Source: Avichristensenella sp031550535
GTDB taxonomy: Bacteria > Bacillota > Clostridia > Christensenellales > Aristaeellaceae
Reading direction: 5' to 3'
DNA length: 64,000 bases
NCBI GenBank assembly: GCA_031550535.1
Contig: JAVBOM010000002.1
Coordinates: forward strand, 183,481 to 247,480
Position 1 is the stretch's first letter, and the number at the start of each line of letters is the position of its first letter. The position numbers and the translations under genes are program-made. The notes beneath the pieces were generated by a model that saw only the letters and a list, made by a program, of their open reading frames with translations, was not told the origin of the DNA and did no database searches. This document shows positions 7,976-16,249 of the stretch, piece after piece.

Positions 7976-8890
7976 GTGGATCAGCCAATGAAACCCGTCA
8001 AGGCGGGCAATGAGATTCATGTGGGCAGCCGGGTGTTTGACGCCGCGCTGGTCGTGCTGATGATCGTGCTGTGCCTGATTTTCATTTATCCGTTCGTAAA
8101 CGTTTTGGCCATTTCGCTGTCCAGCAGCCCCATGGTCGCGGCGGGCAAGGTCACATGGTACCCGAGGGAGTTCAACACGGCCGGGTACGAGATCGTGTTC
8201 GGTCAAAGGACGATCTGGCGCGCGTATTGGAACACGATCCAATACTGCGTGGTGTTCACGGCGATCAACCTGTTCTGCACGTCGATGATCGCGTACGCGC
8301 TGTCGCAGAAGGACTATGTGCTGCGAAAGCCCATCACCATCGCGCTGCTCATCACGATGTTTTTCTCCGGCGGCACGGTGCCGTCGTACATCATCGTCAG
8401 TTCCCTGGGCCTCATTGACAGCCTCTGGTCCATCGTGCTGCCGACAGCGGTCTCCGCGTATAACGTGTTTGTTTACCGCGCGTTCTTCAAGGGCATTTCG
8501 GGCGAGATACGCGAGGCCGCACTGATTGACGGCGCGGGGGACTTCCGCATCCTGTTCCGCATCTACTACCCCCTGTCCAAGGCGCTGTTCGCCACGTTCG
8601 GTCTGTTCGCGATGGTCGGCATGTGGAACAGCTACTTCGAGGCGCTGCTGTACATCAAGGATGCCAGCCGCCAGCCGATCCAGATGATTCTGCGGACGAT
8701 TCTGTTCAAGTCCGGCGCGCAGGGCGGCAGCTTTGAAAACGTGACGAACATGATGAACCAGGGCGTCTTAAACCCCAAGAACGTGCAGTACGCGTGCATC
8801 GCCGCCACCATCGGCCCAATCCTGCTGGTGTACCCGTTCATCCAGAAGTACTTCACGCAGGGGATGCAGGTCGGGGCCGTCAAGGGATAA
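7976..8890 (+). CDS. Sugar ABC importer 1, YtcP-type permease
   Basis: This 304-residue permease is the second half of the importer channel. It has six predicted membrane segments starting at AALVVLMIVLCLIFIYPFVN, the coupling loop EAALIDGAGDFRILFRIYYP, and the family C-terminus YPFIQKYFTQGMQVGAVKG. Translation starts at GTG 7976 with AAGGAGGG 8 bp upstream. Its length and C-terminus match YtcP/CUT1 carbohydrate permeases. It pairs with the LplB-type permease just before it and with the binding protein 88 bp after it. Confidence 0.93.
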   Translation: MDQPMKPVKAGNEIHVGSRVFDAALVVLMIVLCLIFIYPFVNVLAISLSSSPMVAAGKVTWYPREFNTAGYEIVFGQRTIWRAYWNTIQYCVVFTAINLFCTSMIAYALSQKDYVLRKPITIALLITMFFSGGTVPSYIIVSSLGLIDSLWSIVLPTAVSAYNVFVYRAFFKGISGEIREAALIDGAGDFRILFRIYYPLSKALFATFGLFAMVGMWNSYFEALLYIKDASRQPIQMILRTILFKSGAQGGSFENVTNMMNQGVLNPKNVQYACIAATIGPILLVYPFIQKYFTQGMQVGAVKG

Positions 8891-8978
8891 ACCGCTTCTT
8901 CCGGCGCGCGGGGTTCGCGGCCGAGGAAATAACCCGGGACAAACACAGGATCCAATCAAAAGAAGGGGGTTTTGACAC

Positions 8979-10625
8979 ATGAACCGCAAGCTGCTATCCA
9001 TCATGCTGGCCGCGCTGATGCTCACCGCGCTGATCGCACCCATCGCGGCGGCGGAAGCGCCCGCCATGCCGGCGCTGCCGGACAACACGCTGAAGATCAC
9101 CGTGAACATCCCGCTGTTCAACTACGAGGCGAAGGGCACGCCCATCCAGGCGAAGTGGGAAGAGATGATGGAGGCGTATCTGGGCATCAAGCTCGATATC
9201 ACCTACAACGAGACGCCCTGGACCGACTACCGCAACAACGAGAAAGTCCTGATCCAGGCCGGCGAGATTCCGGACGCGGCCACCTACTCCCAGAACACGT
9301 TCATCAACGAGTTCGGCGAGGACGGGCTGGTGCTGGACCTCACCCAGTACTGGGACTACATGACGTACTATCCGCAGTATGTCGAGGCGACGAACGGCGG
9401 CATGGACTACGTTACCAACGAGGATGGCACATCCTACTATTTCATGGACGGCTACTACAACCCCAACGACATCACGGGCGCGCAGAGCTTCACGTCCTTC
9501 GCGTACCGCTTTGACCTGCTGAAGAAATACGACCTTGCGCCCGCGACGACAATCGAGGAGTTCGACAAGCTGTGCGCGGACATCAAGGCCCTGATCGACA
9601 GCGGCGAGATCGACGCCAAATACGTGCTGCACAACTCCACCAAGGACTACGCGTTCTATCGCGGCTTTGTCGGCATTTTCCACACGTGGGACACCACATA
9701 CTGGAACGGCGAGAAGTGGTCCTTCGGCCCGATCGAGGACAACTTCCGCGAGATGCTCGGGTATCTGAACGGCCTGTATACCCTGGGCTATATGGACCCC
9801 GAGTTCGCGACCGACACGTCCGACATGGTGCTGAACAAGGCGCTGAACGACGGCATGGCGATCGTCCCGACGCTGTGGAGCGGCATGCCGCGCACGTGGA
9901 ACCTGCAAAAGACCAACCCCGACATGGAGTGGGGCCTCGCGTTCCTGCCGAAGAACGAAACGTATGGCACCCCGTGGAAATGGGGCTCCCGCCAGACGGG
10001 CAAGTCGGTCAGCAACAGCATGGGCATCATCATCAACGCGAGCACGAAGTATCCGGAGTGGATCGTGAAGATGATCGACTACCAGTACTCCGACGAGATC
10101 GTCAACATGATGAACTGGGGCCTGGAGGGCGAACACTGCACCATCGACGCCGACGGCCAGTACCAGTTCACCGACCTGATCGCGACGGCGGACGACCCGA
10201 CCGCGACGGCGGGCCAGCTCGGCATCATGTCGGCCTCCGCGTGCCGCCCGGGCATCCCGTTCGTGCCGCAGCTGTTTGACGCGGCCGCGTCGCTGATGGC
10301 GAAGGAGCCGTGGTGGAACCCCGAGGAGGGCTACTACACCGGCCAGTACTGGATAGAGAGCGGCAAGATCGGCGGCGAAGAGTCCGTCTCGCCGTATGAC
10401 CGCCCGCCGGTCGTGCGCCTGAGCGCCGCCGAGGCGACCGCCCGCGCCGAGATGACGAACGCGTGCGAGCTGTACGCCCGCGAGCAAGCCCTGAAGTTCA
10501 TCACGGGCGAGCTGGATGTGAAGGACGACGCCGCGTGGGCGAGCTACATCGCCGCGGTGAAGAGCCAGGTGGCGGACTTTGACGGCGTGCTCGCCACGCT
10601 GCAGGCGAAGTCGCAGATCAACTGA
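8979..10625 (+). CDS. Sugar ABC importer 1, extracellular solute-binding protein
   Basis: The 548-residue secreted protein starts with a signal peptide (MNRKLLSIMLAALMLTALIA, then AAEA). There is no lipobox cysteine, so anchoring by lipid is not evident. It resembles the large LipO/YtcQ-type family-1 binding proteins for oligosaccharides, with many aromatic residues (WDYMTYYPQY, WSFGPIEDNF) that could stack on sugars. AAGAAGGGGG lies upstream of ATG 8979. It is the last gene of importer 1, downstream of both permeases, unlike importers 3 and 4, where the binding protein comes first. Ligand unknown. Confidence 0.9.
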   Translation: MNRKLLSIMLAALMLTALIAPIAAAEAPAMPALPDNTLKITVNIPLFNYEAKGTPIQAKWEEMMEAYLGIKLDITYNETPWTDYRNNEKVLIQAGEIPDAATYSQNTFINEFGEDGLVLDLTQYWDYMTYYPQYVEATNGGMDYVTNEDGTSYYFMDGYYNPNDITGAQSFTSFAYRFDLLKKYDLAPATTIEEFDKLCADIKALIDSGEIDAKYVLHNSTKDYAFYRGFVGIFHTWDTTYWNGEKWSFGPIEDNFREMLGYLNGLYTLGYMDPEFATDTSDMVLNKALNDGMAIVPTLWSGMPRTWNLQKTNPDMEWGLAFLPKNETYGTPWKWGSRQTGKSVSNSMGIIINASTKYPEWIVKMIDYQYSDEIVNMMNWGLEGEHCTIDADGQYQFTDLIATADDPTATAGQLGIMSASACRPGIPFVPQLFDAAASLMAKEPWWNPEEGYYTGQYWIESGKIGGEESVSPYDRPPVVRLSAAEATARAEMTNACELYAREQALKFITGELDVKDDAAWASYIAAVKSQVADFDGVLATLQAKSQIN

Positions 10626-10680
10626 GTCGCCGCGAAAGCCCCGATAAATCCATAGCGTTAGGGCTTGTCCCTACAAAGGT

Positions 10681-10710
10681 GAAGGCTTCTAACGGTGTTT
10701 AGGAGCCTTC
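10681..10710. terminator. Hairpin after importer 1
   Basis: GAAGGCTTCT and AGGAGCCTTC form a stem with a 10-nt loop 55 bp after the binding-protein stop. No long T tract follows, so it may be a processing or stability hairpin instead of an intrinsic terminator. Confidence 0.45.
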
Positions 10711-10717
10711 ATTGATG

Positions 10718-10776
10718 TAGGCGAGGATTTGAAAAATCAACGCCATGGCAAGGAGTCCTTGCCATGCGAAATGAGG
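10718..10776. repeat. Degenerate family-A repeat
   Basis: Both hairpins remain (GGCG..GATTT/AAATC..CGCC and ATGGCAAGGA/TCCTTGCCAT) but the second stem sequence is entirely changed while still pairing. Confidence 0.55.
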
Positions 10777-10783
10777 ACACCGC

Positions 10784-11569
10784 ATGTACCGGCATCACGA
10801 GGAATCCATGGAAAACCTGGTCCGGCTGTACCGGGGGGACGAGAGCGTCCTGGCCATCGTGCTGGGCGGCTCCATCGCCAAGGGGCTGGAGCGGCCCGAT
10901 TCCGACATTGACGCGATCATCGTCGTGACGGAGGCGAAGTACCGTGCGCTGACGGCGGAAAGACGCCTGTCCGAGTGCGTGTTCGGCCACTGCACGTATG
11001 AAAAGGGGTACTTCGACATCAAGTACTGCACGAAGGCGTATCTCGCGGCCACGGCGGAGCGGGGGAGCGAGCCGTCCCGCTACGCGTTCACTGGGTCGCG
11101 CTGCCTGTTCGCCCGCGACCCGGAGATCGAACCCATGATCGCGGCCATCCCCGTGTTCCAGACGGCGCAAAAGGCGGAGAAGATGCTTTCCTTCTATAGC
11201 GCCTATGCGCTCAACAGCGGGTATTTCTGGCGCGCGTCGGCGGACAATCCGTACCTGCGCCACCGGGCCGCCGCCGAGGCCGCGCTGTTCGGCCTGCGCC
11301 TGGTGCTGCAGGAGGAGGAAATCCTGTTCCCGTGCCAGAAGAACCTATGGGTCATGATCCAGAGCCTGCCGGGGACGGAGGCGCTGCTGGCCGCGTGCGA
11401 AGCGTTCCTGAAGGCGCTGACCGACGAGGCCCTGCAGGCGTATTCCGAGGCGCTGTTTGCCCGGATACGGTACCGCCCGCCCGAGGATTATTCCCAAACG
11501 CTCACGCGGTTTATCGACGATATGGAGCTGTGGTGGTACAAGGAGCGGCCGCTGATCGCGGAGTGGTAG
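10784..11569 (+). CDS. Nucleotidyltransferase-domain protein
   Basis: This 261-residue protein carries the minimal nucleotidyltransferase signature: GGSIAKGLERPDSDIDAIIV (GS motif, then DxD at about residues 39-41). A third acidic residue is likely in FDIKYC. The C-terminal part is helical. The superfamily moves nucleotides onto proteins, RNA or small molecules such as aminoglycosides; nothing here fixes the substrate. GAGGA precedes ATG 10784. It is the first gene of the glycosidase operon, 25 bp before the GH106-like gene, so it may be a passenger or act in sugar metabolism. Confidence 0.75.
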   Translation: MYRHHEESMENLVRLYRGDESVLAIVLGGSIAKGLERPDSDIDAIIVVTEAKYRALTAERRLSECVFGHCTYEKGYFDIKYCTKAYLAATAERGSEPSRYAFTGSRCLFARDPEIEPMIAAIPVFQTAQKAEKMLSFYSAYALNSGYFWRASADNPYLRHRAAAEAALFGLRLVLQEEEILFPCQKNLWVMIQSLPGTEALLAACEAFLKALTDEALQAYSEALFARIRYRPPEDYSQTLTRFIDDMELWWYKERPLIAEW

Positions 11570-11594
11570 TCTTTTTTCGTGAAAGGATGCGCCT

Positions 11595-14213
11595 ATGAAC
11601 CGTCTGGACGAGCTGCTCGCCGGGGGCGGCGATAACTACATTCTGCCCTTTCTGTGGATGCATGGGGAGCCGCACGAGGTGATCCGCGAGGAAATCGGCC
11701 GGATCGCGGCGTGCGGCATTCGTGCGCTGTGCGTGGAATCGCGGCCGCACCCGGATTTTGCTGGCCCCGGCTGGTGGAGCGACCTGGACGTGGTGATGGA
11801 CGAGGCGCGGCGGCGCGCCATGCGCGTGTGGGTGCTGGACGACAACCGGTTCCCCACCGGCCACGCCAGCGGCGCGTTCGAGACAGCGCACGCGGACAAG
11901 GCGAAGCTGTACCTGGCCGAGCGGCACATGGACGTGATCGGCCCGGCGCGGGACATCGCGGTGCTGGTGCAGCCGTTTCTGACGCCGGACGCGTCGCTGC
12001 TGGCGGTGCTCGCCGCCCGGCGGCCCGATCTGGACACGGCGGATGTCGATTTGGATGATGTGATCGACCTGACCGGCACACTGCGGGACGGTTTCGTCCG
12101 GTTTGATGTCCCTGCGGGCGCGTACCGGGTGTTCGTGCTGTTCACGACACGCACGGGCGGCGGCAGGCCGCACTACATGAACCTGATCGACGCGGCGTCG
12201 GTCCGCGTGCTGATCGACACGGTGTATGAGCCGCACTACGCGCGCTACCGGGCCGACTTCGGCGGGACATTCGCGGGGTTCTTCTCGGACGAGCCGGAGC
12301 TTGGCAACACGTCCGGCTATGACTTCCACGACGGGCTGGGCCAGCCGGGCGTGCGCCTGCCGTGGAGCGGCGCGCTGGCATCGCGGCTGCGGGCGCTGTG
12401 GGGCAATAAGTTTGGTGAATACCTGATCGCCCTGTGGTACGGCGCGGGCGCGGGGACACATGGCATCCGGTATGATTACATGAACGAAGCGACGCGGCTC
12501 GTGCGGGACTGCCTCGCGGGGCAGCTCGGTGCGTGGTGCGAGGAACGCGGGGTAGCGTACATCGGCCACATCATCGAGGACGACAACGCGCACGGGCGGC
12601 TCGGCTGCAGCGTGGGGCACTTCTTCCGCGCGCAGGCGGGGCAGCACATGTCGGGCATCGACGTGGTGCATCACCAGATCACGCCGGGGTTTACCGGGCG
12701 CGTACACCGCTGGGTGGGTTGGCAGGACGACGGCGAGTTCTTTCATTTCGGGCTGGCGAAGCTGGCGGCGTCGGCGGCGCGGATCGACCCGAACAAGCAG
12801 GGCCGCGCGCTGTGCGAGATCTTCGGCAACTACGGCTGGGCCGAGGGCGTGGGGCTCATGAAGTGGCTGACCGACCACATGCTGGTGCGCGGGATCAACC
12901 GCTTTGTGCCGCACGCGTTCTCCCCGACCTTCCCGGATCGCGACTGCCCGCCGCACTTCTACGCGCGCGGCCACAACCCGCAGTACCGGTTTTTCCAGGT
13001 ATTGATGCGGTACATGAACCGCGTGGCGCACCTGCTGTCCGGCGGGGAAAGCGGCGCGGGCGCGGCGGTGCTGTACCACGCCGAGGCCGAATGGAGCGGC
13101 CGCGCGATGCTGTTCCAGAAGCCCGTGCGCGCGCTGATGGAGGCGCAGCTTCCGTGCGACGTGCTGCCGTGCGACGCGCTGACGGAACAAACGGCGCGGA
13201 TCGGGAGCGGGCGGCTGCTCGTGAACGGCCACGAATACGCTTGCCTGATCGTGCCGGACTGCGAGCGCATCCCGGCGGAGGCGGCGGAATGGATCATCCA
13301 GGCGGCGGGGCAGGGGCTGCGCGTGCTGTTCGCGGATGGGATGCCTGACCAGGATTGCCACGGGAACGCGCTGCCGGAAGGTTTTGGCACCTGCGGCCGC
13401 GTGGTGCCGCTGGACGGGCTGGCGGGCGCTGCGCGCGACGCCTTACGACCGGCGATCACGGTGGAGCCCGCGCTGCCTGGGCTGCGCCTGATGTGCGCCG
13501 GGAACGGCGAGGAAATGGTGTGCATGTTCTTCAATGAGAGCGTCGCGGATACGGCGGAGGCCACTGTCCGCGTGCCGCGCGGTGTGTATCACAGCATCGT
13601 GTGGTACGACGCGGCGAACAACCGCGCGCGGGCGCACGCGCTGCTGGGAGATGCGTTCCAGATCGCGCTTGCGCCGGGGGAGGCCGCCCTCGCGGTGTTG
13701 CGTCCGGAAAAGGCGGATGTACTTCCTATGCCTATCGCACAGGAAACGCACCCTCTCCACGCAAACTGGCGTGTATCCGCATGCACAGTGGAGGCATACC
13801 CGGACTTCGCGCCCCGGCTGACAATCCCTGCCGGGGAACCGTTCCCCAATCTCACCGGCGCGGGGGAAGAACCACCGCTGTCCGGCGTGTTCCGCTACGA
13901 GGCCGATTTTGACGCGGAGGCGGATGCGGCGGCAAGCCGGCCCGTACAACTCCGGTTCTCAATACTATCGGACGCGGCGGAGGTGTGGATCAACGGCGGG
14001 CACGCGGGCTTTGTGCTCGGCGGCAGCGGGTCGGTGGACATCTCCGGTCTGCTGCGGGAAGGCGCGAATGCCCTCCGCGTGGAGGTCGCCAGCACGCTCG
14101 TCTGGGCCATGAAGGACCCGGTGTCCGTGTTCACCGCCATCCCGCCGACCGGCCTGGGCGAGCCGCCAGTGCTGGTCTATGAGAAGCAAACCACGAAAGG
14201 AGCGCGCGCATGA
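11595..14213 (+). CDS. GH106-like glycosyl hydrolase
   Basis: The 872-residue protein resembles the GH106/alpha-L-rhamnosidase-like group by its opening barrel (NYILPFLWMHGEP, IRALCVESRPHPDF, MRVWVLDDNRFPTGHASG) and its length. The barrel runs to about residue 480; a Rossmann-like segment (residues 520-620, VNGHEYACLIVPDCERIP) and a C-terminal galactose-binding-like beta-sandwich (about 740-860, AEVWINGGHAGFVLGGSG) follow. No signal peptide is seen, so it acts on imported sugars. It starts at ATG 11595 after GAAAGG and overlaps the next gene by 4 bp (ATGA). Rhamnosidase activity is an inference; other alpha-glycosidase activity is possible. Confidence 0.75.
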   Translation: MNRLDELLAGGGDNYILPFLWMHGEPHEVIREEIGRIAACGIRALCVESRPHPDFAGPGWWSDLDVVMDEARRRAMRVWVLDDNRFPTGHASGAFETAHADKAKLYLAERHMDVIGPARDIAVLVQPFLTPDASLLAVLAARRPDLDTADVDLDDVIDLTGTLRDGFVRFDVPAGAYRVFVLFTTRTGGGRPHYMNLIDAASVRVLIDTVYEPHYARYRADFGGTFAGFFSDEPELGNTSGYDFHDGLGQPGVRLPWSGALASRLRALWGNKFGEYLIALWYGAGAGTHGIRYDYMNEATRLVRDCLAGQLGAWCEERGVAYIGHIIEDDNAHGRLGCSVGHFFRAQAGQHMSGIDVVHHQITPGFTGRVHRWVGWQDDGEFFHFGLAKLAASAARIDPNKQGRALCEIFGNYGWAEGVGLMKWLTDHMLVRGINRFVPHAFSPTFPDRDCPPHFYARGHNPQYRFFQVLMRYMNRVAHLLSGGESGAGAAVLYHAEAEWSGRAMLFQKPVRALMEAQLPCDVLPCDALTEQTARIGSGRLLVNGHEYACLIVPDCERIPAEAAEWIIQAAGQGLRVLFADGMPDQDCHGNALPEGFGTCGRVVPLDGLAGAARDALRPAITVEPALPGLRLMCAGNGEEMVCMFFNESVADTAEATVRVPRGVYHSIVWYDAANNRARAHALLGDAFQIALAPGEAALAVLRPEKADVLPMPIAQETHPLHANWRVSACTVEAYPDFAPRLTIPAGEPFPNLTGAGEEPPLSGVFRYEADFDAEADAAASRPVQLRFSILSDAAEVWINGGHAGFVLGGSGSVDISGLLREGANALRVEVASTLVWAMKDPVSVFTAIPPTGLGEPPVLVYEKQTTKGARA

Positions 14214-16225
14214 AGGAGCAGGACAGAATCTATTTCGGCGGGGATTACAACCCCGACCAGTGGGACGACGCGACCGTGGACGAGGACATGCGGCTGTTCA
14301 AACTGGCGGGCGTGAACCTCGTGACGCTGCCGGTGTTCTCCTGGGCAAGGCTGGAGCCGGACGAGGGCGTCTACGACTTTGCTTGGCTGGATCTATTGAT
14401 GGACAAGTTCGCCGCGAACGGGCTGCGCGTGTGCCTCGCGACGCCGACGATCGCGCAGCCCGCGTGGTTGTCCACGCGCTACCCGGATGTGCTGCCCGTG
14501 GACATCGCCGGGCGGCGGCGCACGCACGGCATGCGCGTGTTTTTCTGCGTCAACAGCCTGAAATACCGCGAGCGCGCGGGGGCCATCGCCGGGGAAATGG
14601 CGCGGCGGTACGCGAACCATCCGGCGCTGGCATTCTGGCACGTGGCCAACGAGTACGGCACGTACTGCTACTGCCCGCAGTGCCAGGCGAAGTTCCGGCT
14701 GTGGCTGAAAAAGCGATACGGCACCACCCCGGCGCTGAACGATCGCTGGACGACGGCATTCTGGGGCCGCACCGTGTACAGCTTTGAGGAAATCACGCTG
14801 CCGACGGAACTGAACGACGACTACCGGTTCAACCCGCCGATCCAGCTTGATTACCTGCGCTTTGTCAGCGACTCCACCGCCGAATGCTTCTGTAACGAGC
14901 GTGACGCCATCCGTGCGCACTCGGACGCGCCGATCACCACCAACATCAGCGGGTACATCAAGAAGCTGAACCAGCGCGTGATGGCAAGTGAAATGGACGT
15001 GATCGGCTGGGACAACTATCCCTGGCCGCACGACGAGCCGTCGTTCCTCGCGTTCAAGCACGACATCATGCGCGGGCTGAAGGGCGGTGCGCCGTTCTAC
15101 CTGATGGAGCAGTCGCCCAACCAGCAGAACTGGCAGCCGTACAACCGGCTGAAGCGCCCCGGCGAGGTGCGCCTGCTCAGCTACCAGGCCATGGCGCACG
15201 GCGCGGATAGCTGCCTGTTTTTCCAGATGCGGCAGTCGCGCGGGGGACAAGAGAAGTTCCACGGCGCGGTGATCGCGCACGCGGGGCACGAGCACACGCG
15301 CGTGTTCCGGGAGACGGCGGCGCTCGGCGCGGAGCTGCATTCGCTCGCGGATGCATTCGTCGGCGGACGGACGCCGGCCAGGGTGGCGATGGTGTTCGAC
15401 TGGGAGAACTGGTGGGCGCTGGAGCTGTCCAGCGGGCCGAGCCGCGACATGGATTATTTGAAGGACGCCGCGATGTACTACAAGGCGTTTCACAGCGAGA
15501 ACATCGCGGTGGATGTCGTCGGCGCGGACGCGCCGCTGGACGGGTACGCGCTTGTCGTCGCGCCGATGCTGTACATGCTGAAGCCGGGCGTCGCGGAGCG
15601 CCTGCGCGCGTTCGTGTCGGCGGGCGGCACGCTTGTCGCGACGACGATGACCGGCCTTGCGGATGAGAACGACCGGTGCGTTTTCGGCGAGTATCCGGGG
15701 CCGCTGAAGGATATGTTCGGCATCTGGGTGGAGGAGATCGACGCGCTGCTGCCCGGCACGCAAAACCGCATGGTGACGGAGCCGGACGCGCGCGCGTTCC
15801 TCGCCGCCGAATACCCGTGCGATTTCCTGTGCGACGTGATTCACACGCGCGGGGCGGCGGCCCTGGCGCGGTTTGGGGAGGATTTCTACGCCGGGATGCC
15901 ATGCGTGACGATGAACCATTTCGGCGACGGCGAGGCCGTGTACGTCGGCACGCGGCCGGACGGCGCGTTCCTGGGCGACCTGACCCGCGCGCTGTGCGAG
16001 CGGGCGGGCATCGCGGCGCCGTTCGCGGCGGCTCCTGGCGTGGAGATTGCCGAGCGGGTATCGCCTGCAGGGCGCACGGTGTTCGTGCTCAACCACAACC
16101 AGGAACCCGCGTGGGTGGACTTCGGCGGCGAGGCGGTGCGCGACCTGCTGAGCGGGGGGACGCTCACGGGGCGCATGGAGATCGCCGCGCGGGACTGCCG
16201 GATCCTCAAACGGGACGCAATGTAA
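14210..16225 (+). CDS. Beta-galactosidase, GH42 (first copy)
   Basis: This 671-residue cytoplasmic enzyme has the GH42 layout: barrel beginning FGGDYNPDQWDD, catalytic acid/base Glu148 in WHVANEYG, nucleophile Glu300 in LMEQSPNQQNW, and a cysteine cluster (CYCPQCQAKF) that binds zinc in many GH42 enzymes. A trimerisation domain (about 390-590) and a small C-terminal beta domain follow. It hydrolyses terminal beta-galactosides. It overlaps the GH106-like gene by 4 bp and is followed 24 bp later by a second, divergent GH42, so the two probably differ in linkage or chain preference. Confidence 0.93.
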   Translation: MKEQDRIYFGGDYNPDQWDDATVDEDMRLFKLAGVNLVTLPVFSWARLEPDEGVYDFAWLDLLMDKFAANGLRVCLATPTIAQPAWLSTRYPDVLPVDIAGRRRTHGMRVFFCVNSLKYRERAGAIAGEMARRYANHPALAFWHVANEYGTYCYCPQCQAKFRLWLKKRYGTTPALNDRWTTAFWGRTVYSFEEITLPTELNDDYRFNPPIQLDYLRFVSDSTAECFCNERDAIRAHSDAPITTNISGYIKKLNQRVMASEMDVIGWDNYPWPHDEPSFLAFKHDIMRGLKGGAPFYLMEQSPNQQNWQPYNRLKRPGEVRLLSYQAMAHGADSCLFFQMRQSRGGQEKFHGAVIAHAGHEHTRVFRETAALGAELHSLADAFVGGRTPARVAMVFDWENWWALELSSGPSRDMDYLKDAAMYYKAFHSENIAVDVVGADAPLDGYALVVAPMLYMLKPGVAERLRAFVSAGGTLVATTMTGLADENDRCVFGEYPGPLKDMFGIWVEEIDALLPGTQNRMVTEPDARAFLAAEYPCDFLCDVIHTRGAAALARFGEDFYAGMPCVTMNHFGDGEAVYVGTRPDGAFLGDLTRALCERAGIAAPFAAAPGVEIAERVSPAGRTVFVLNHNQEPAWVDFGGEAVRDLLSGGTLTGRMEIAARDCRILKRDAM

Positions 16226-16249
16226 CACGCGGCAAGGAGGGTATTGCGC

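Noticed and set aside
11511..13361. Minus-strand open frame of over 600 codons across the GH106-like gene
   Set aside because: It mirrors the codon bias of the real gene on the other strand; no ribosome site or domain is seen.
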